This document shows positions 27,699 through 36,818 of a stretch of 64,000 bases of DNA, one piece after another; the first letter of the stretch is position 1, and each line of letters opens with the position of its first letter. Source of the stretch: Paludifilum halophilum (lineage in GTDB: Bacteria > Bacillota > Bacilli > Thermoactinomycetales > DSM-45169). The translations under genes were made by a program, and so were the position numbers. The stretch covers positions 124,001 through 188,000 of the forward strand of contig NZ_NOWF01000002.1 of assembly GCF_002245355.1 (NCBI RefSeq), in the 5' to 3' direction. Under the pieces are notes generated by a model. It was given only the letters and a program-made list of their open reading frames with translations. It had not been told where the DNA came from and did not search any database.

Positions 27699-28126
27699 GC
27701 TTCAGGGGTCAAAAAGCTGCGGACAAAAGGCGTCTTCCGGTCAGCCAGCGCATCCTCCAACCGGATGCGGATCCGTTCCCGTTCGATCTTATTCAAGGCA
27801 TCATCGGCGGAAAAAAAGCCTGCGGCCACCGTCTCTTCGGAAGGGCGCAACACCCCTCCTACCGCCCGGCAGAGAAACACCAGACTCACCACATGAAACC
27901 CGCGCCTTCCCACTGTCTTGTATACGCCTGTCAGACGGATCACCTCCGCATCCACCCCGCTCTCCTCCTTGACTTCCCGGACAACCGCCGCTTCCAACCC
28001 GTCTTCCAGTTCCACCACCCCTCCAGGGGGCTCCCAGTGCATATTATCCGCTCGACGGATCAATAACACATCCTCGTTTTCGTTTAACACGATACCGGCA
28101 GCAGCCACATAATGCTTGGGGAGCAT
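27692..28126 (-). CDS. NUDIX hydrolase
   Basis: A 144-residue single-domain NUDIX protein. The box GGVVELEDGLEAAVVREVKEESG is complete (Gx5Ex7REUxEExGU), so it should cleave a nucleoside diphosphate linked to another moiety; the substrate is not predictable. ATG 10 bases, or TTG 7 bases, after GGAGG. It lies 52 bases downstream of the SMC-like repair gene on the same strand and may be co-transcribed with it. Confidence 0.9.
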   Translation of the reverse strand: MLPKHYVAAAGIVLNENEDVLLIRRADNMHWEPPGGVVELEDGLEAAVVREVKEESGVDAEVIRLTGVYKTVGRRGFHVVSLVFLCRAVGGVLRPSEETVAAGFFSADDALNKIERERIRIRLEDALADRKTPFVRSFLTPEAK

Positions 28127-28178
28127 CAAGATGGTGCCTCCTCTCGGAGAACTTCCCATACCGGGATTCCCACCGTTT

Positions 28179-31097
28179 TTACAGTTGCTGGCGGACAAAG
28201 GAAATTCCTTCTTCTTCGAGAACCCTTCTCTCCCGAGGTTGGCAGGTACAGAGAATAATCTGATGGTCTCGAGCCAATTCTCCCAGAATCCGAAGCGATT
28301 CCCGCATGCGGTCTTCATCGAAATGGACCAGGCTGTCATCCAGTATTAGAGGCAGCGGCGAAGAACCGGACCTGGAGAAGAAACGGATCAAGGCCAGACG
28401 CAATGCGAAGTACATCTGATCCACCGTCCCCCGGCTCAATCGTTCAACGGGCTGCCGTTCCCCGGTTTCCGGGACGAAAACACTCATCCGCAGCCCATCG
28501 ACAGGATCGATCAGCAGATCCTCATATCGACCGACCGTCACCTTCCGGATCCAGCGGGAAGCATAAGGTCTCAACTTCGGAGCGATGTCTTCCTGAACCT
28601 CCCTGAGAGCCTCCTGAAGCACTTCCCGGGCCGTTTCCAGAGCGGATCGTTCAAATTCCAGCTCTTGAACCTCGTTCCGGGCTTCCTGGAGCAGGGTTTC
28701 CCGATCCCCCAACCCGGGCAAACGGTCAAACCGGGTTTTCAGTTGCTCTTCCAGCTTGAGCACCGCTACCTCTTTGTCGTAACAGGCCTGTTCCTGCTGA
28801 TCGAGATCGGCCTCCGCCTCCTGAAGAAGGAGGTGCAACGTTTCCGCATCACCGGATTCTTCATCGGGAAAATCGCTTTTTTCGGCCGCCAATTCCGCTT
28901 CGACCGCCTGAAGCTGTCCAGTCCAGTCTTCTTCCTTTCTCTGCCGCTCCTGCTCCTCCCGTTCCTCCATCGCTTCCTTCAACTGATCATCGATACGGCG
29001 AACCTGTTCACTGCACCGGATCCACTCCAGCCACTGATCGATATCATCTGTGCCCAGCCGGGCCTTCCATCGTGCCATCTCCTGCTCTATTCGATGGATT
29101 CGATCCCGGGAATGTTCCACTTCTTTTTTCAGGGAAGCGGATTCCAGCTTCAGCCGTTGCAACACTTCCTTTGCTTGACGGGCTTCTGCTCCGATTTCGC
29201 TCAGATCCTCCAGCCAACGGGAGGAATCCCAGGACCCCAGCCGTTCTGCAAATGGAGCGGCCCATTCCTGCACATCCCGCCGGATCTCCTCGATCCGGGC
29301 CCGCTTCTCTTCATCGGCGCTCCGGGCCGCTTCCCGCTCCCGAACCTTTTGTCGCTGACTGTCCACGACCCGGTGCAGATCGGCGGCAGAAGAGGCTCCC
29401 CAGCGATCCAGAATCGACTCCTGCTCCTGCATCAGCCGCGCCAGTTCATCATAGACGGAACGAAGCTCCTCCTTTTCCCGATCCAGGGCCGCCTTGGCCG
29501 CTTCCGGATCGGTCTCCTCTCCCTCTTTTTCATCCTCTTCCCGTTCCCGACGCAAGCGATCCCAATCCTTGCGCAACGCCTGCTGCCGTTCTTCCCATTC
29601 CTTTCGGACCTGGCGGTCGACCCTCCGCAGGCGGTCAAACCGATAAAGGGCAAATCCGGCGATGAGAAAGGTGACCAACCCGATGCCTGGAATCTGCTGA
29701 AAGATGAGAAGGGACAGAAGCGCCGACAGGCCTGCGGTCCATACCCAGACCGAACTTGACCGACCCGGGGGAATTTGTGTATCAACCAGCTGAGAAAGGA
29801 ATTTTTCCCGTTCGATCCGATCCAGGCGGCGATGCAGACGGCCGACGCGATCTTCCCTTTCCCCTTTCCGCCGTCGACACTGTTCTTCCCGCTCTTGTAA
29901 ATCGATCAGGCGGTAATACTCTTTTTCCAACTGCATCGCCCGCACTTTCTCATCGACTGTCTCCCGGGCATCTGAAGCAAGGAGTTCCCTCTCCAACTGC
30001 CGGACTTCCTCCAGACGGTGCAGCTGGCGCTGTAATAACGCTTCGTCCACACCGAGCCATGTTGATTTCTTCTCCTGCCACTCAATAATCTCTTCATCCA
30101 GATCCTCGATGCGTTCCTCCCATTCATTCACTTTAGATGCCGGGGATTGATACTGTTCGATCAGCCGGGACAGCTCCTCCACTTCCGATGCATTCAACCA
30201 ATGCGGAGGAAGCGCCTCTTCCCGTTCCTTCTGCAGTCGGTTCACTCTTTTTTCCGTTTCTTCCCACTGGGATTGGCGGTATTGGAGATGTTTCTTTTTC
30301 TCTATCAAGGCTTCTCTTCGTTCAGCGATCCGGACTTGTTGTCTTATAAGGGATACTTTCTCCCGGGCGGATGCCCGCTCCGCCTTTACCTTTTGCCACT
30401 CCGAGTCGAGTTGAGCCAGTCGGGCCTGATCCTCCCGCAACTCCTGGTAAAGATTTTTAAGCTGGATCACTTCCCGTTCCAGCTGCTCCGCCCGATGAAC
30501 AGCGGTACCGTAAGGTTTACTCCGGGCGAGGGACGTCTTGCCGATCCGCTGGATTTCACCTTCCAGAAAGGCGAGCACCGGTTCCAAATCCGTTTCCTCC
30601 CCTTGGGTCATCCATTGGCGAATCTTTTCTACCACTTGACGGTCCCCGGCCAAGGACTGGGAGGAAAGAAAAACAACCCGTTGAAACAAGTCCCGGGATA
30701 ACCCGATTAACCCTTCCATAAACCGGCGATCCTTACGCCGATCCATACTGTATAACCCCGTCAAATCCCGTCCGGTCTTGAGATCCACCAGCTGTTCCCG
30801 ATCATCGTCCCAGGTCAGAGAACGCACCAGCCGGTAGCTCCGATCTCCGACGGAAAAATCGACTTCTCCGCCGTATTCCTGCCCGGTCCAGGGACGATAC
30901 TGATCATACCAGCTTTCCTTTTGGCGGCGGGAAATGCCTTCCTTTTTCGCCCCGTAGAGAAGAGAAGTCACTCCCTGAAGCAATGTTGTTTTCCCCGATT
31001 CGTTGGGGGCCTCTACCAGATTAAGTCCTTGACCGAAAGTGAAAGAACGATCCACCCAGCGGCCAAACCCCCGAAAATAAACTCGCTCCAGCTTCAT
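28179..31097 (-). CDS. yhaN: SMC/SbcC-like ATPase YhaN
   Basis: A 972-residue ABC-type ATPase with long coiled coils, like Rad50/SbcC. N-terminal Walker A is in EAPNESGKTTLL (~33-44). Coiled-coil arms flank a hydrophobic double segment near 450-490 (ALLSLLIFQQIPG..TFLIAGFALY), as in YhaN, which may insert in the membrane. The C-terminal half has a signature-like LSRGTVDQMYFALRLALIR and Walker B LPLILDDSLVHFDE. Its ATG overlaps the yhaO stop by 4 bases (ATGA), so the two are coupled and probably form a DNA-end processing complex. Confidence 0.92.
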   Translation of the reverse strand: MKLERVYFRGFGRWVDRSFTFGQGLNLVEAPNESGKTTLLQGVTSLLYGAKKEGISRRQKESWYDQYRPWTGQEYGGEVDFSVGDRSYRLVRSLTWDDDREQLVDLKTGRDLTGLYSMDRRKDRRFMEGLIGLSRDLFQRVVFLSSQSLAGDRQVVEKIRQWMTQGEETDLEPVLAFLEGEIQRIGKTSLARSKPYGTAVHRAEQLEREVIQLKNLYQELREDQARLAQLDSEWQKVKAERASAREKVSLIRQQVRIAERREALIEKKKHLQYRQSQWEETEKRVNRLQKEREEALPPHWLNASEVEELSRLIEQYQSPASKVNEWEERIEDLDEEIIEWQEKKSTWLGVDEALLQRQLHRLEEVRQLERELLASDARETVDEKVRAMQLEKEYYRLIDLQEREEQCRRRKGEREDRVGRLHRRLDRIEREKFLSQLVDTQIPPGRSSSVWVWTAGLSALLSLLIFQQIPGIGLVTFLIAGFALYRFDRLRRVDRQVRKEWEERQQALRKDWDRLRREREEDEKEGEETDPEAAKAALDREKEELRSVYDELARLMQEQESILDRWGASSAADLHRVVDSQRQKVREREAARSADEEKRARIEEIRRDVQEWAAPFAERLGSWDSSRWLEDLSEIGAEARQAKEVLQRLKLESASLKKEVEHSRDRIHRIEQEMARWKARLGTDDIDQWLEWIRCSEQVRRIDDQLKEAMEEREEQERQRKEEDWTGQLQAVEAELAAEKSDFPDEESGDAETLHLLLQEAEADLDQQEQACYDKEVAVLKLEEQLKTRFDRLPGLGDRETLLQEARNEVQELEFERSALETAREVLQEALREVQEDIAPKLRPYASRWIRKVTVGRYEDLLIDPVDGLRMSVFVPETGERQPVERLSRGTVDQMYFALRLALIRFFSRSGSSPLPLILDDSLVHFDEDRMRESLRILGELARDHQIILCTCQPRERRVLEEEGISFVRQQL

Positions 31098-32230
31098 CGC
31101 CCCTTCACCTCCCGCAGGAGAAGGGCGTCCAAGCCCTTATACAGAGCCCGCTCCAAAAGCTTCTTTTCCTCTCCATCCGCTTTCGCCGCCCGTTCATCCA
31201 TCCGGCGGATGAAGGTTCCCACCAAACCGTCTTCAGCACGAAGACGGTCCAGGTCAAAATCCGGAACCGTCTCGTCGAGGCATTCCACATACAAAAAACC
31301 TTCCTTAACCAATTGCAGTGAAATCCATTCCCCGTTCAAAGATAAGTCGCGCGGGCACCTTCCCTTGAGATGGAGACGCCGATAAACGGAACGCGCCGAT
31401 GGTTCCGGAAAACGATTCAAGATTCGGCGAACCGCCTCCTCCGGTGTCCTGCACCCGGTCATATCCACGAAGTCCACTTCATAGCGGCGGGTTTGAACGG
31501 CTTCCGTCTCCAGATGAACCCCCTTTTCATCAAAGGTGACAAGACTGACGGTTCGTTCCCCGGTTTCTTTCCACCGCAACGCTTCCGGCGATCCCGGGTA
31601 TCGGACCAGTGTCCGCCGCTGATTATCCAGACGATCCGTCGAAGGTTGATGGATATGACCCAAGGCGACATAATCCATTTCCAAAGGGTGAATTTCTTCC
31701 CGGGACAAAGGGAAATAGGAACTTTTCTCCGTACGTGGGCCGTAAGTGGCATGAGCCACCATCACCCGCCGCTCATCGGCGGGATCAACCCCCGGCAGAC
31801 GGGATTCCCTCTCTTCAAAATCGGCAAAGCCTTTACCGTAAACGCGCAGATTGTAGTCGGGGAAGTAATGATCCTCCCATCGACCCGAAAAGATATGAAC
31901 ATGTTCCGGCCACGGTACCGATTGATAAAAAGAGTCACTTCGATAGGGATCATGGTTTCCCGGAGCGATGAGCACCCGGGTATCGGGAATTCGGCGAAAC
32001 TCCTCGATTACCCATTCCACCGTGGGACGGCTGACCGTATCGTGCTCCAGAAAATCGCCGGCGATGAGGAGAAAGGCGGCTTCCCGCCGCTTTGCCAGCT
32101 CCAGGATCCGAGAAAAGGTGCGCCGGTATTCGTCCCGCCGTACCATTAATTGCTCCTCGCTTCCCTTCCATCCCGAGACAGGTAAATCCAGATGGAGATC
32201 GGCTGTATGTATGAGAGTAAAAGGTTTCAT
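31094..32230 (-). CDS. yhaO: Metallophosphoesterase / DNA exonuclease YhaO
   Basis: The 378-residue protein has the calcineurin-like phosphoesterase motifs of SbcD/Mre11: HTADLHLD (DxH), IAGDFLEHD (GDxxE), PGNHDPY (GNHD), VAHATYG and GHIHQP. The C-terminal ~120 residues likely bind the ATPase partner. With yhaN it forms an SbcCD-like nuclease; yhaM, next to this pair in Bacillus subtilis, is not here. Starts at ATG; no strong promoter was identified in the 285-base upstream region. Confidence 0.92.
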   Translation of the reverse strand: MKPFTLIHTADLHLDLPVSGWKGSEEQLMVRRDEYRRTFSRILELAKRREAAFLLIAGDFLEHDTVSRPTVEWVIEEFRRIPDTRVLIAPGNHDPYRSDSFYQSVPWPEHVHIFSGRWEDHYFPDYNLRVYGKGFADFEERESRLPGVDPADERRVMVAHATYGPRTEKSSYFPLSREEIHPLEMDYVALGHIHQPSTDRLDNQRRTLVRYPGSPEALRWKETGERTVSLVTFDEKGVHLETEAVQTRRYEVDFVDMTGCRTPEEAVRRILNRFPEPSARSVYRRLHLKGRCPRDLSLNGEWISLQLVKEGFLYVECLDETVPDFDLDRLRAEDGLVGTFIRRMDERAAKADGEEKKLLERALYKGLDALLLREVKGR

Positions 32231-32515
32231 ATCCCTACCACCTTCGCTGTCCGATTTCTCTTCTCAGTTAAGGGTTTTTGGTCGAATCGAGCCACATTCA
32301 TCATCCGGAAATCGGTCTCCACCTATGCTTGAATTGAAAGATACCAACCATCGGTATGCCGTCTCCGACTCATATTTTACCATAAGAAAAACCCGATGTT
32401 CTCCGGAAGGATATCGGCCGGGAAGGACCGAGACCCCGTTTTCGGATACGAAAGCGTATGTTATCTCCCAACTTCGATAAACTAAATAATAAAAGACACG
32501 AAAGGAGAAAGATCG

Positions 32516-32995
32516 ATGCGCCATGCATTGATCCTGACGGCCTGTTGTTTTGTTCTCTTCGGATGGATCTCTCCGAGCGTAGAAGCGTCTGTACACCCGC
32601 CGGCGCGGATTTCTAAAGTTGAGGCTTATCGCATCCATTATCGCGAGCACACCTCCTTTCACGTCACCCGGACGACCCACGCTGAATTGGAACAAGTTCT
32701 CGGCAGCATCCACCAAATGGCTGGAATGCGTTCATACAGTCTTCCCAAGAAATATATCCTTTTCCGTTTCCCTTCCCCGGTCACCTTAACCGGTACTCCC
32801 GTTGTCCACCCGATCCGGGAAGTGATCGTCACTCCTCCCCGCTCCTCCGGCATCCCGCCCCGACTGTTAGTTAAAAACCCGCAACAACAATGGGTGGAGT
32901 ACAAAACCTCCCGCCCCCTCGCTCCTCTGCTCGATCAGATCCAAGCAGGAGAAAAACCGTCGATCGAAACGGTTTCCCTTCCGCCCAACCGATAA
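32516..32995 (+). CDS. Secreted protein of unknown function
   Basis: ATG after AAGGAGA. Residues 1-~24 form a signal peptide (MRHALILTACCFVLFGWISPSVEA); there is no lipobox Cys at the cleavage site. The mature ~135 residues are basic and proline-rich with beta-type segments (KKYILFRFPSPVTL; PIREVIVTPP). No family recognised. The gene is monocistronic, divergent from yhaO and convergent with the following lipoprotein. Confidence 0.7.
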   Translation: MRHALILTACCFVLFGWISPSVEASVHPPARISKVEAYRIHYREHTSFHVTRTTHAELEQVLGSIHQMAGMRSYSLPKKYILFRFPSPVTLTGTPVVHPIREVIVTPPRSSGIPPRLLVKNPQQQWVEYKTSRPLAPLLDQIQAGEKPSIETVSLPPNR

Positions 32996-33030
32996 AAAGA
33001 GACTCCCGGTTCCATTCGGGAGCCTCTTTT
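32994..33030. terminator. Bidirectional rho-independent terminator
   Basis: AAAAGAG-CTCCCG..CGGGAG-CTCTTTT stem between convergent genes. Confidence 0.85.
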
Positions 33031-33041
33031 CCATTAAGCTC

Positions 33042-33512
33042 TTAATCCACAATCTCGAATTTCCCTTCCGCCAGCAGCTCTTTCCCACGGTAGATTTGAA
33101 GCTTATACTTTCCCGTTTCATAAAACCCGTTGAAATCCATATCGTCAGTAAATTCCCACCGGTGTCCCTTCCAGTCCGGTTCAACCTCATGATTCCACTC
33201 CTGCAACAATCTATTTCCCTTTTCTTTGATAATCTTGACCTTGATTCGGGTCGTATCAAAGGTCTGTCCCTTCGGCAGATCATATCGCAGGGCAAAATCT
33301 TCATCCTTCCCGAAATGACCCCGTTCATTGAGCACACCTTTGACACCGTCATCCGAGGGAAGATCACCGAAGGTTATTTTCTCTACTTCAGGTTCTTTTT
33401 TCTCCTTGGCGGTATCGGCTTGGGATTCATCCTGTTTTGAGAACATCCCGCATCCCGTACCCGCGACCATCAGTCCCGCGACAAGGACGGCCATCAACGA
33501 TTTTCTTAACAA
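33042..33512 (-). CDS. Lipoprotein of unknown function
   Basis: TTG start 9 bases after GGGAGG, giving 156 residues. Signal peptide with lipobox VAGTGC, so it is lipidated and membrane-anchored outside the cell. A short acidic/Lys-rich linker is followed by a ~110-residue beta-rich domain (FALRYDLPKGQTFD; GFYETGKYKLQIYRGKELL) resembling accessory extracellular domains. The next gene upstream is the VWA lipoprotein, only ~75 bases away on the same strand, suggesting a common transcript and perhaps a common complex. Confidence 0.75.
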   Translation of the reverse strand: MLRKSLMAVLVAGLMVAGTGCGMFSKQDESQADTAKEKKEPEVEKITFGDLPSDDGVKGVLNERGHFGKDEDFALRYDLPKGQTFDTTRIKVKIIKEKGNRLLQEWNHEVEPDWKGHRWEFTDDMDFNGFYETGKYKLQIYRGKELLAEGKFEIVD

Positions 33513-33586
33513 TGAATCCAACCTCCCAGAAAAAAGTGCCGATCTTTAGTTTAATACAAAAATCGGGGCAAATCTTCATTTTGGAG

Positions 33587-34960
33587 CTAGTTATTTTTTT
33601 GATCGAGAATTTCATCCTGTTTCGATCGTCTCTTATTCGTCACTTGATCTTGAATTTCTCTGCGGTTATCACTCACTTCTTCTTGTAACGACCGTCTGGA
33701 GTCGGAGGTATAACCCTGAATCGCTTTTTTGCGGTCATAGATGGAAGATTTCACATCGCTGATGACGTTATACTCATAATCTCTTTCTTCCTTCAGGTAA
33801 TTGACCGCGTCATACAGGTGTTTACTCTCCATTTGAGCCAAATGGTACAAATCGCTTCCTCTGCTTTGTAACTCGTCATATTTGTTAGACCCGATCACTT
33901 GGGCTTTATCGTAATGATCGCTCGCCCATTCTCCCCACTCGTCGTAGAGACGGCTGTATTCCGCTTCGAAATACTCCGCCAGACCCACCTCGGAATCGAC
34001 GGTTTTGTAGGAACCACCCCCGGCGTCCGCTACGTTTTTCAAAGCCTTTTGTCCCTCATCATCCACATCAAAGCCGATCATATTCACCACAGCCTTGATA
34101 TTGGATTCATGAAGATTTTCCGCCGCCTGGACCGGGTCTCCGTCACAAGTTTCGACTCCGTCGCTGACGACGTAAATGATATTTTGAACGTGATCCCCCT
34201 GGTGCGACTCCAAGGTTTGTTTCGCCTTTTCCATCGACGCGGCCAGCGGAGTCCATCCCGCCGGTTTGACCGGTTTCAAGGCTTTCTTAAAGGCCTTTTC
34301 TTTATACTCTCCCAAAGGATAGATCTCTTCGGTACTCTCGCAGGAAATCTTTTTATCCTTTTTGCTGTTTGATCCTTTATGTCCGTAGACCTGCAGCGAA
34401 ACATTGGCTCCTTGAGGCATATTGGAGACAAAATCCCGAACAGATTCCTTCGCCAAGTCCATCTTTTTGCCGCCCTTGACTTTCGCCGCCATACTCCCGC
34501 TGGAGTCCAACAAAACGACAATGTTGACTTCCTCTTCCTTCGGTACTTGCAGATTGCGAATCTCCCCCGGTCCGTCCTCAATATCGATAATGGAGGGGTC
34601 ATAATTCTCAAAGAAATGAACAGAAGGCCGGTAATCCTCTGCCATCAGTTTGAGTAACCGCTGAAAAAGTTCCTCGGAAGACAAGTCTTTTGGGAGCTTG
34701 TCCAATGCCGGGCGAATGTTGTTCAGATCGTACTGTTTTCCTCCATACTTCCCCGCCCCTTCACGAATCCGGAGATCTTCCAGTTGGGAGGGAATCTCCA
34801 GATTTGCAAAGCTTTCTTTTTCCTCATCGCTGTTTGACTCCGATGTCTTCTGTTCCTTTTTCGACGGATCTTCTCCTTGACTCTGCTGAATGAGTCCGGA
34901 ACAACCGCTGGTCAGGATGAGACACCCCGAAAACAAAGCAGCCAAAAATGCTCGGTTCAT
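33587..34960 (-). CDS. VWA-domain lipoprotein
   Basis: Extracellular lipoprotein with lipobox LTSGC near residue 20. An acidic linker (~25-60) precedes a von Willebrand A domain (~150-330) with an intact MIDAS: DSSGSM, a threonine in AGWTPLA and D in VVSDGVET. The domain binds divalent metal and usually a protein ligand; similar lipoproteins are YwmC/YwmD of Bacillus subtilis. The last ~50 residues are four 11-residue repeats with RR/KK in fixed place (e.g. DSRRSLQEEVS, DNRREIQDQVT), predicting a charged helical rod. Start is uncertain among ATG 34960, ATG 34969 and GTG 34981; all keep the signal peptide. Confidence 0.85.
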   Translation of the reverse strand: MNRAFLAALFSGCLILTSGCSGLIQQSQGEDPSKKEQKTSESNSDEEKESFANLEIPSQLEDLRIREGAGKYGGKQYDLNNIRPALDKLPKDLSSEELFQRLLKLMAEDYRPSVHFFENYDPSIIDIEDGPGEIRNLQVPKEEEVNIVVLLDSSGSMAAKVKGGKKMDLAKESVRDFVSNMPQGANVSLQVYGHKGSNSKKDKKISCESTEEIYPLGEYKEKAFKKALKPVKPAGWTPLAASMEKAKQTLESHQGDHVQNIIYVVSDGVETCDGDPVQAAENLHESNIKAVVNMIGFDVDDEGQKALKNVADAGGGSYKTVDSEVGLAEYFEAEYSRLYDEWGEWASDHYDKAQVIGSNKYDELQSRGSDLYHLAQMESKHLYDAVNYLKEERDYEYNVISDVKSSIYDRKKAIQGYTSDSRRSLQEEVSDNRREIQDQVTNKRRSKQDEILDQKNN

Positions 34961-35211
34961 CCAATTCATCCTTCCCTTCACTGTTTCAAGGTGATCATTG
35001 AGTCATTTTCGTTATCGGTTCATCGCGTCATCACCCGGTACAATTCATAACATTAGGTTAAAAGGAAATGGCAGGAACAACAATACGACTTCTTTCGTAT
35101 ATTAAGGGTTCGAGGAAGGCGGATAACCACCGGATCTTCCGCAAAAAGACGATGATCGGTCGCCCTGTCGCAACCAACCATCGCCCGATTTTCGGAAACC
35201 GAACGGTTCTT

Positions 35212-35601
35212 CTATCCCTTCACCTGGATATCCAGGGACCCCGCAGGCAGTGTCAGAGAGGATTGCGGTTGAACGACACCGCCTGTGGAAAACATCAGGA
35301 GAACGCGGTTCACCTGTTGAAAATAAGACATGAAAATCTGCCACATTTCATCTTTCCACACCACTCCTTCACAGAGGGTGGATGGCGGTTCATGGGTATA
35401 GACCGTTACAGACAAATCACCTTCCGGAATGGAACGAATCCGAATCCGCACATTTTCAGAGGACCAATGCTCCTCAACCCGGGCATGCGCCTCTTCTGCC
35501 GATTTTCGATCAGGAAAATCGATCGCCACAAAGGGATTCGGCTGACTTTCATTCTCTTCATATCCACCGATCAAGATCCCTGCCGATGAAAATGGAACCA
35601 T
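35212..35601 (-). CDS. Hypothetical 129-residue protein
   Basis: ATG 8 bases after AAGGAGG, a strong ribosome site. The protein is soluble, with FVAIDFPDRKSAEEAHARVEEHW suggesting an alpha/beta ferredoxin-like first half and a hydrophobic second half (MWQIFMSYFQQVNRVLLMFS). No family recognised. The 230 bases downstream hold no gene and no clear terminator. Confidence 0.6.
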   Translation of the reverse strand: MVPFSSAGILIGGYEENESQPNPFVAIDFPDRKSAEEAHARVEEHWSSENVRIRIRSIPEGDLSVTVYTHEPPSTLCEGVVWKDEMWQIFMSYFQQVNRVLLMFSTGGVVQPQSSLTLPAGSLDIQVKG

Positions 35602-35670
35602 GAATCAGACCTCCTTTTTTCCTTTTTCTCAGAATATCGTGAACCTCTTTCCATTCCAACCTCATGGGAC

Positions 35671-35709
35671 AAAAAAACGGAAGTCCTTTTCCAGCGTTGA
35701 GGACTTCCG
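35671..35709 (-). terminator. Rho-independent terminator of greA
   Basis: GCGGAAGTCC..GGACTTCCGTTTTTTT on the minus strand, 120 bases downstream of greA. Confidence 0.85.
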
Positions 35710-35827
35710 CTTCTCATTTCATATGATAACCTGAATCTTTTCGTCGGATGAGGACAGGGTGAAGGCCTTCCCCCTCCGGTCACACTTTCTACCCATGGAT
35801 AAAACCGTCAGTACCACACAGTCGGGG

Positions 35828-36307
35828 TCAGTGAATTTCAACGATCTTAAATTCAATCGTCCCCGAAGGAGCCGGCACCTTCACAATCTCTCCCTCGCGC
35901 TTTCCGATCAGTTCCGCTCCGATCGGAGACTCGTTGGAGATCTTCCCGGATACCGGATCAGACTCCGCACTCCCGACGATGGTATAAGTCTCCTCATCCC
36001 CTTCCGGAACTTCCTGGATGGTCACTTTGGCTCCAATACTGACAAAGTTTTTATTCTCCGTATCCTGGTTGATGATTTTGGCGTTGCGGATCATATTTTC
36101 CAGAGTGACGATGCGGGACTCAATAAAAGCTTGTTCTTCCTTGGCGGCGTCATATTCCGCGTTTTCGCTCAAGTCGCCCTGGGCAATCGCTTCTTTCAAC
36201 CGTTGGGCCACATCCTGACGTTTTTTGGATTTAAACAACTCCAGCTCTTCTTTTACCTTGGCCAAACCTTCTTCAGTCAGAAGTACTTCTTTGTTTTGCT
36301 GTGTCAT
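35828..36307 (-). CDS. greA: Transcription elongation factor GreA
   Basis: Rescues backtracked RNA polymerase by stimulating transcript cleavage. The 159-residue protein has the N-terminal coiled coil with the acidic tip (AQGDLSENAEYDAAKEEQ, containing the catalytic DxxxNxEY Asp/Glu) and the C-terminal FKBP-like domain ending SGTIEFKIVEI. ATG start 7 bases after AAGGAGG; an upstream TTG lacks a site. Monocistronic. Confidence 0.97.
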   Translation of the reverse strand: MTQQNKEVLLTEEGLAKVKEELELFKSKKRQDVAQRLKEAIAQGDLSENAEYDAAKEEQAFIESRIVTLENMIRNAKIINQDTENKNFVSIGAKVTIQEVPEGDEETYTIVGSAESDPVSGKISNESPIGAELIGKREGEIVKVPAPSGTIEFKIVEIH

Positions 36308-36757
36308 ACCGATTCCTCCTTGCAAACAAGCCCTGTTCCAGCATAATTTTATCGCCGTTTTTTGTAAGCCTTTTCACAGCTCTAGCTGCAAAAAAGCCCT
36401 TTCTTTGTGTTCATTCTCTTGAACAACCGTCCCTGGTTGATGTTATGCACCAACAGACGGATCCATCACTGAGAAACGTTGTAAAAAGCATCCGCATGAC
36501 CTCTTTTCCCGGTATGCTATGCACTCCGGGGAGTAGAAGTCCCGCCCGGGGATACCGCCTCGGGAGAATCAAAGCTCCGCTCCTGAGCAGTGCGCTCGGC
36601 AAGCGAATGTCACAACGCCTCCACCGATGCCGATCGAATCATGTCCACCTTTCGCGCCTTTGACTTTCTCCCATTACGGGCATCCCAAAGGGTTGAAATG
36701 CGAACTGAATGATATCTTATCACAAATACTTCCACCGTAAAAGGGAGTCCGCCTTTT
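36308..36757. other. Intergenic region, no gene recognised
   Basis: 450 bases between the divergent greA and CPBP protease genes. Frames of 60-120 codons exist but lack ribosome sites and protein-like composition. GCTCCG-rich short inverted repeats occur around 36530-36600 without an obvious structure. Confidence 0.5.
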
Positions 36758-36786
36758 TTGCAACCCTGTATTCCCCAAGGTATACT
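36758..36786 (+). promoter_or_regulatory. SigA promoter of the CPBP protease gene
   Basis: TTGCAA (36758-36763), 17 bases, TATACT (36781-36786), close to consensus and about 25 bases upstream of the ribosome site. Confidence 0.75.
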
Positions 36787-36818
36787 GAAGGAAAGTTGGA
36801 CCGGAAGGAGGCTTGCAT

